Below, in pieces: positions 51,529 through 55,192 of a DNA stretch of 55,192 bases. The DNA is from Lachnospiraceae oral taxon 107 str. F0167 (GTDB taxonomy: Bacteria; Bacillota; Clostridia; Lachnospirales; Lachnospiraceae): the NCBI GenBank assembly GCA_000209465.1, contig GL890595.1, forward strand, positions 23,833 to 79,024, given 5' to 3'. Below the pieces are notes generated by a model. The model did not search any database. It was not told the DNA's origin and saw only the letters and a program-made list of their open reading frames with translations. The position numbers were made by a program, and so were the translations under genes. The first letter of the stretch is position 1; every line of letters starts with the position of its first letter.

Positions 51529-53367
51529 ATGCGTAAGCAAAACAGCAGATTTAATACAAACTTTATTTCAGAAGAAGGCAGTGCACTCAAAAACAGTGAT
51601 TATTTTGCTTATGCGGAGCTTGATAATTTTGCCTGTTATGTATTGGCAGACGGTATCGAGGATATAGCAGATACCGAGTCTGCAAAGGAAGCGGTTGAAA
51701 GTATAATTGCAAAATTTCAGGAAAAACCGTCAATGTCAAAGGCGAGCATACATAAGTATCTAAAATATGCCAATGAAGTACTTTTAAAGGCTGAAAAGTA
51801 CATGAGATTGAAAGCGTCAATAGTAGTTGCAATAACTGATTATGAAAGTTTACGTTTAGCCTATGCCGGAAATGCAAGAATAAGGTTATACAGAAATAAT
51901 AAGGTTTTTTACAAAAGTACTGATACATCCCTAAGTACTGAGATGGTATCAAAGGAGTTACTTAGTGAAGATGCCCTATCAAGGCATGAACAAAGAAGTA
52001 ATCTATATGCATACTTGGGGCAGAAGAATTTTTCACCTGTGATATCAGGGAAAATAAAGCTTTTTGATACAGATATTTTAATTCTATATACAAAGGGTAT
52101 TTGGGAGAATGTGTCCGAGGGAGAAATTGATAAGATTTTTGAAAACAGTGGAAAAGACCCAAGCGAATGTCTCGGAGAAGTGGAAACTGCCCTACTCGAT
52201 AAAAACAGAAAATATATTGACAATTATACCATTGCAGGAATTTATATTGATAAAGTATTTATTGAGTCGGACACAAAGAAGAAAAAAAGAAGAAGGCTTA
52301 TTTTAATCGGTTCGATTGTTGCTGTAGTTTTAATTTTGGCGACATTTATTGCTTTTTATTTTTATAGTAGATATAGAAGAGAATTGAAAGAAGATATGGA
52401 TACACATTATGATAAGATGCTTAAATTTATTGAAATGGAAAATTATAAAAAAGCGGATACAGAATGTGAAGAGTCTATAAAGAAGGCGGAAAGCCTAAGA
52501 GATAAGGAAATGAAAGATTTGCTTTATCACTATGAACAAGTTATAGAGGGAATACTTGAGGCGGATGAAAAATATGATGGGAAAAGTTATAGTGAAGCAA
52601 AATCTCTGTATGAGCTGGTGCTGGATGAAATTCCATATGCGGATAATGCCGGGCTTTCTTATGTAAAAGGAAAACTTGATTTTATATCAGGATATGAAAG
52701 CGTAAATCTGAGTCTGGATAATGGAGATATTCTTTTGGATTCCGAAATATATGATAGGGCAAGAGAAAGATACCTTGATGCCAAAAATGAGGCAAGAAAG
52801 ATTGGATATGAAGAGGGAAAGTTAAAGGCAGAGGCAAAACTCTTAGCAGTGGATCAAGCTATTGCAAAGGATCAAGAGGGAAAACAAGTTGAAGCGGATA
52901 AACAGTCAAAGAACTTTCAATCGGCAAATGATATGTTAAGTGCAGGAGACGAGGCATTAAGTAAAGGAGATTTTTTGTCAGCAAGAGCAAATTATAATAC
53001 AGCAAAGGATTTATTGGAAAAATCAGGCGAAAGTGCCGGACTTGCTGAAATCGAAGAAAAAATTTCTACAGCAGATAAGAAAATCAATGAAAGTGAAGAG
53101 GAGAAAAAGTCTGCAAACGGCTATGCAATTACAGGAGATGAGGCTTTTTTAAGAGGTGATTTTGAAACAGCAAGGGAAAACTATGAGTATGCAAGAAGAC
53201 TTTATGTTAAGCTTAATGATGAGATAAACACCATCGAGATGGATAAAAAGCTTAATGATGTACAAAAAAGGATTGATGAGAAAAAACAGAAAGAAGCAGT
53301 ACCCTCAACAGCAACTAATGAATCCACGGTACAGCAAACAAGCGAGTCGGAGTCTTCTTCCAACTGA
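51529..53367 (+). CDS. PP2C-like/transmembrane/TPR-like protein
   Basis: A 612-residue protein. A cytosolic PP2C-like domain (~1-245) keeps D24 (in NSDYF) and D41-G42 (in VLADGIED), and DN in the last strand (YIDNYTIAG), but has N for D in AGNARIRLY and K for D in LYTKGIWE; activity is uncertain. One helix lies at ~256-278. Outside the membrane follow lysine- and glutamate-rich helical repeats (~290-575) of the TPR/coiled type, such as LEKGDFLSARANYNTAKDLL- and FLRGDFETARENYEYARRLY-like units, and a Ser/Thr-rich tail. An extracellular helical sensor linked to an internal phosphatase-fold domain fits a trigger role. GGAGGAG lies 3 bases before the start. Confidence 0.75.
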   Translation: MRKQNSRFNTNFISEEGSALKNSDYFAYAELDNFACYVLADGIEDIADTESAKEAVESIIAKFQEKPSMSKASIHKYLKYANEVLLKAEKYMRLKASIVVAITDYESLRLAYAGNARIRLYRNNKVFYKSTDTSLSTEMVSKELLSEDALSRHEQRSNLYAYLGQKNFSPVISGKIKLFDTDILILYTKGIWENVSEGEIDKIFENSGKDPSECLGEVETALLDKNRKYIDNYTIAGIYIDKVFIESDTKKKKRRRLILIGSIVAVVLILATFIAFYFYSRYRRELKEDMDTHYDKMLKFIEMENYKKADTECEESIKKAESLRDKEMKDLLYHYEQVIEGILEADEKYDGKSYSEAKSLYELVLDEIPYADNAGLSYVKGKLDFISGYESVNLSLDNGDILLDSEIYDRARERYLDAKNEARKIGYEEGKLKAEAKLLAVDQAIAKDQEGKQVEADKQSKNFQSANDMLSAGDEALSKGDFLSARANYNTAKDLLEKSGESAGLAEIEEKISTADKKINESEEEKKSANGYAITGDEAFLRGDFETARENYEYARRLYVKLNDEINTIEMDKKLNDVQKRIDEKKQKEAVPSTATNESTVQQTSESESSSN

Positions 53368-53389
53368 TATTATAGGAGTTGATACGGAT

Positions 53390-54667
53390 ATGGGATATTT
53401 AGGCGAATTTGATGTAAAAAAATATGTGAAGGACAGACTTTCCGAGATAAAGGATGAAGATGAATATGCTCTCGCCAAAAGTGTTTTGTATGAAGGCCTT
53501 TATAAGATGAGTGAAGTATTTGAAGAAAGATTCAAAACATTATACCAGAAAGTTTATGATGAACTGGAAGATAGGAAAGAAAATTATGAAATTGCAATAA
53601 TGTTGCTTTCAAAAAAAGAAAAGGTATTTTTAAAACGATTTTATCCTATATCTGAGGAAGATGTATTAGAGGAGAATGATGCAATAGAGGAAAAACAAAG
53701 AGAAAACAATGTGAAAGCTGTATATTTAGATGCAACGGACAGTATTTGCAAAAATTTTTCAAAGGATAAATTGAGAGTTACTTTCACAAAAGAAAGAGAA
53801 CAGGTGGAGATTTTTGTAAAGCCTAAGAAAGCTTTTCGATACAGGAGAGAAGTAGCCGATTTACATGAAACTTTCTCACACAACGGGCTTATATGGGATA
53901 CTGTAAATACAGTATATATTGATCGTTTTTTTGATATTGACTTGTCAGATGTACCGGATGATGCAAGAGGAGTGGAAGTGGACTATGGGAAATACTCTGA
54001 TATGATCAAAGAAGATATATATCCGGTATGGAATATAGAAAAAACTTTATTTAAAAGCAGCACTTTTTTGAGTCCATGTAACGACGGATTGTACTATGAG
54101 AGGGAGATGGTATTATCAAAAGATAAGGAAGTAGCATTAAGACTGATAGCAAAAACAGAAGGAATGGTCGGCATAAGACATGAAGATGAAAGAATTTTTA
54201 TAAAGTCCTATGAGGAAAGCTACAGTGACCTTACCGGCTATAATATCTTTGATATTCGTTATACAAAAGAAGAATTACCCATAGATTTAATAAGTAACAA
54301 AAGAAAAGAAAACATGATTGGAAGATGGGAGAAAAATAGAAATGTAAAAATACATACTAAGGCAGAAATAGAAAGGATAATTGAAGAACTTGATATTTCA
54401 GATTATATATCTTTAAAATCCTGTGAAAGGTTTGAAGCTGTAGAGGAACAATTTTTAAAAGAAGATAAAATCTTACCTGACATGAATAGTTTTTTTGAGG
54501 GAGAGATTGCGATAAAGAAAGACAGCCCCAAATTAATTTTAAGGTTCCTAAGAAACAGTGACAGCAATCTTTGTGAGGGGATGGTAAGATACGCTGTTTC
54601 GCAGGTTGACCTTGGTTTTGATGAGTATAGTTGTGTAGGCGTTTTGGAAAATAGTTATATAAAGTAG
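53390..54667 (+). CDS. Uncharacterised protein of the contractile-system cluster
   Basis: A 425-residue soluble protein that I do not recognise. It is charged and rich in Glu, Lys and Asp, with helical N-terminal parts (~1-90) and a longer mixed region (~150-425; RFFDIDLSDVPDDARGVEVD, DDERIFIKSYEE-like). It has no signal or membrane helix. I place the start at ATG 53390, because AGGAG lies 11 bases upstream and just downstream of the PP2C-TPR stop; an open frame from 53255 would overlap that gene by ~110 bases. Its position among sheath, tube and signalling genes suggests a baseplate or assembly role, which is an inference only. Confidence 0.6.
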   Translation: MGYLGEFDVKKYVKDRLSEIKDEDEYALAKSVLYEGLYKMSEVFEERFKTLYQKVYDELEDRKENYEIAIMLLSKKEKVFLKRFYPISEEDVLEENDAIEEKQRENNVKAVYLDATDSICKNFSKDKLRVTFTKEREQVEIFVKPKKAFRYRREVADLHETFSHNGLIWDTVNTVYIDRFFDIDLSDVPDDARGVEVDYGKYSDMIKEDIYPVWNIEKTLFKSSTFLSPCNDGLYYEREMVLSKDKEVALRLIAKTEGMVGIRHEDERIFIKSYEESYSDLTGYNIFDIRYTKEELPIDLISNKRKENMIGRWEKNRNVKIHTKAEIERIIEELDISDYISLKSCERFEAVEEQFLKEDKILPDMNSFFEGEIAIKKDSPKLILRFLRNSDSNLCEGMVRYAVSQVDLGFDEYSCVGVLENSYIK

Positions 54668-54689
54668 GTGTAGGAAGCGAGAGCAAAGT

Positions 54690-54998
54690 ATGAACTGTAT
54701 ATGGGAAATTGTATTAAAAGCAAAGAAAAACGGATATAAATTGGAGGAACTTAGATTTATAAACAGTAAAAGCCCCAGCCCGTATACGGAAAGTTCTTTT
54801 GATTTTTTAAATTATGATACAGTGGAAGATACGGAATTGGAAGTGAATCCTTTGTATCGTTTTTCAAATGAACTGGGTGATATATTTTTGCCGGATATAG
54901 TAGGATATGAAAATATACGAGAACTATTCCTGGATGTGATGATGCATTATATAGCAGTATGGGATCTTAGGAGCGGAACGGATAAAAAAGGAGCTTAG
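54690..54998 (+). CDS. Small uncharacterised protein, probably truncated
   Basis: A 102-residue protein with an acidic, aromatic composition (NPLYRFSNELGDIFLPDIVG, ENIRELFLDVMMHYIAVWDL). It has no signal or membrane helix and I do not recognise the family. The ribosome site is weak (AGGA ~15 bases before ATG). The same frame continues past its TAG as credible protein sequence through two further stops to the window edge, so this may be the front part of a longer gene disrupted by mutation (see the next entry). Confidence 0.45.
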   Translation: MNCIWEIVLKAKKNGYKLEELRFINSKSPSPYTESSFDFLNYDTVEDTELEVNPLYRFSNELGDIFLPDIVGYENIRELFLDVMMHYIAVWDLRSGTDKKGA

Positions 54999-55192
54999 GG
55001 CGATGTATATCTTAAAAGAAGATTAGAGTCGGGTAGCATTTTTGAAGAGATTTAGAGAGACACTATTTTATCTTGGCTTTTGTAAAAAGGGACGGAAAAA
55101 GAAATTAATATTTTGTCCTGCTTGATTTATATAGCTGCGGTGATTATATCACCATTTTCTAAAAAAGACATTGAGAGAGCTTTATCCAAACT
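54999..55192 (+). pseudogene. In-frame continuation of the preceding gene, three stops in all
   Basis: Read in the same frame as 54690-54998, this stretch gives GDVYLKRRLESGSIFEEI, TAG, RDTILSWLL, TAA, then KGTEKEINILSCLIYIAAVI and SPFSKKDIERALSK up to the right edge. The composition is protein-like in this frame and not in the others. An alternative start at ATG 55003 (RBS GGAG) gives only seven codons. The pattern suggests a decaying gene or sequence errors rather than intergenic DNA. The true right end lies outside the window. Confidence 0.45.

Noticed and set aside
53255-53389. Upstream extension of the 425-residue protein to 53255
   Set aside because: It would overlap the PP2C-TPR gene by ~110 bases and encode a basic, low-complexity leader; ATG 53390 has a ribosome site and fits the packing.
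1-55192. CRISPR arrays, tRNA or rRNA genes
   Set aside because: No regularly spaced identical repeats with unique spacers, and no tRNA-like CCA/TPsiC pattern (GGTTCGANTCC) or rRNA stretch was found on either strand by eye.

Overview
The window is low-GC, densely packed chromosomal DNA from an anaerobic Gram-positive bacterium, most likely a Clostridia member of the Lachnospiraceae type. The evidence is the flavodiiron protein operon, the anaerobic cobaltochelatase CbiK, the divIC-tilS-hpt-ftsH cluster, strong AGGAGG ribosome-binding sites, an LCP protein, and the absence of outer-membrane genes. An oral Lachnospiraceae genus is my guess only. I saw no tRNA, rRNA, CRISPR array or complete insertion sequence.

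Layout. 1-3500 is an accessory patch: two copies of an Rpn-type nuclease gene (the first partial and frameshifted) inside a direct repeat of about 475 bp, a CPCC zinc-ribbon protein and two unrecognised small genes. 3517-6945 is a Crp/Fnr regulator diverging from a three-gene operon (DUF2249 protein, double cupin, flavodiiron protein), with a 10-bp-arm palindrome between them placed as a class II activator site. 7110 is a zeta-toxin-like kinase. 7871-14989 is a seven-gene tetrapyrrole operon (precorrin-2 dehydrogenase, hemB, cbiK, hemC, cobA-hemD, hemL, hemA) running from glutamyl-tRNA to sirohydrochlorin and its cobalt chelate. 15343-16224 is a DegV fatty-acid-binding protein. 16387-25033 holds an NADP-type secondary alcohol dehydrogenase followed by surface-polysaccharide genes: three glycosyltransferase genes, an initiating sugar-phosphate transferase, and an LCP ligase whose gene is split by a -1 frame change on a perfect A AAA AAG heptamer. 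25220-30280 holds HtrA, trmB, rpsT (reverse), an hsp20 gene under a CIRCE-like site, and asnA. 30357-34522 is divIC-tilS-hpt-ftsH. 34523-46013 holds a GH13 amylase, a MATE transporter, an M19 dipeptidase, a 55-residue membrane protein, a second DegV, an orphan histidine kinase, a GerMN lipoprotein, comEC and a GHL10 glycosidase.

From 46341 to the right edge is the most interesting part. It is the first section of what looks like a contractile injection system of a single-membrane bacterium. A 723-residue protein reads as a TssB-like N-terminus joined to a TssC-like remainder. Two Hcp/tube-like proteins follow, then a membrane-anchored FHA protein, a zinc-knuckle FHA protein, two PP2C-fold membrane proteins (one with every expected metal ligand lost, one with part of them lost), an uncharacterised 425-residue protein, and a small gene that is interrupted by stops. 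The FHA plus PP2C set recalls the threonine-phosphorylation switch of type VI secretion, but the kinase, baseplate, spike, ATPase and effectors are not in view. Names beyond the sheath, tube, FHA and PP2C folds are inference.
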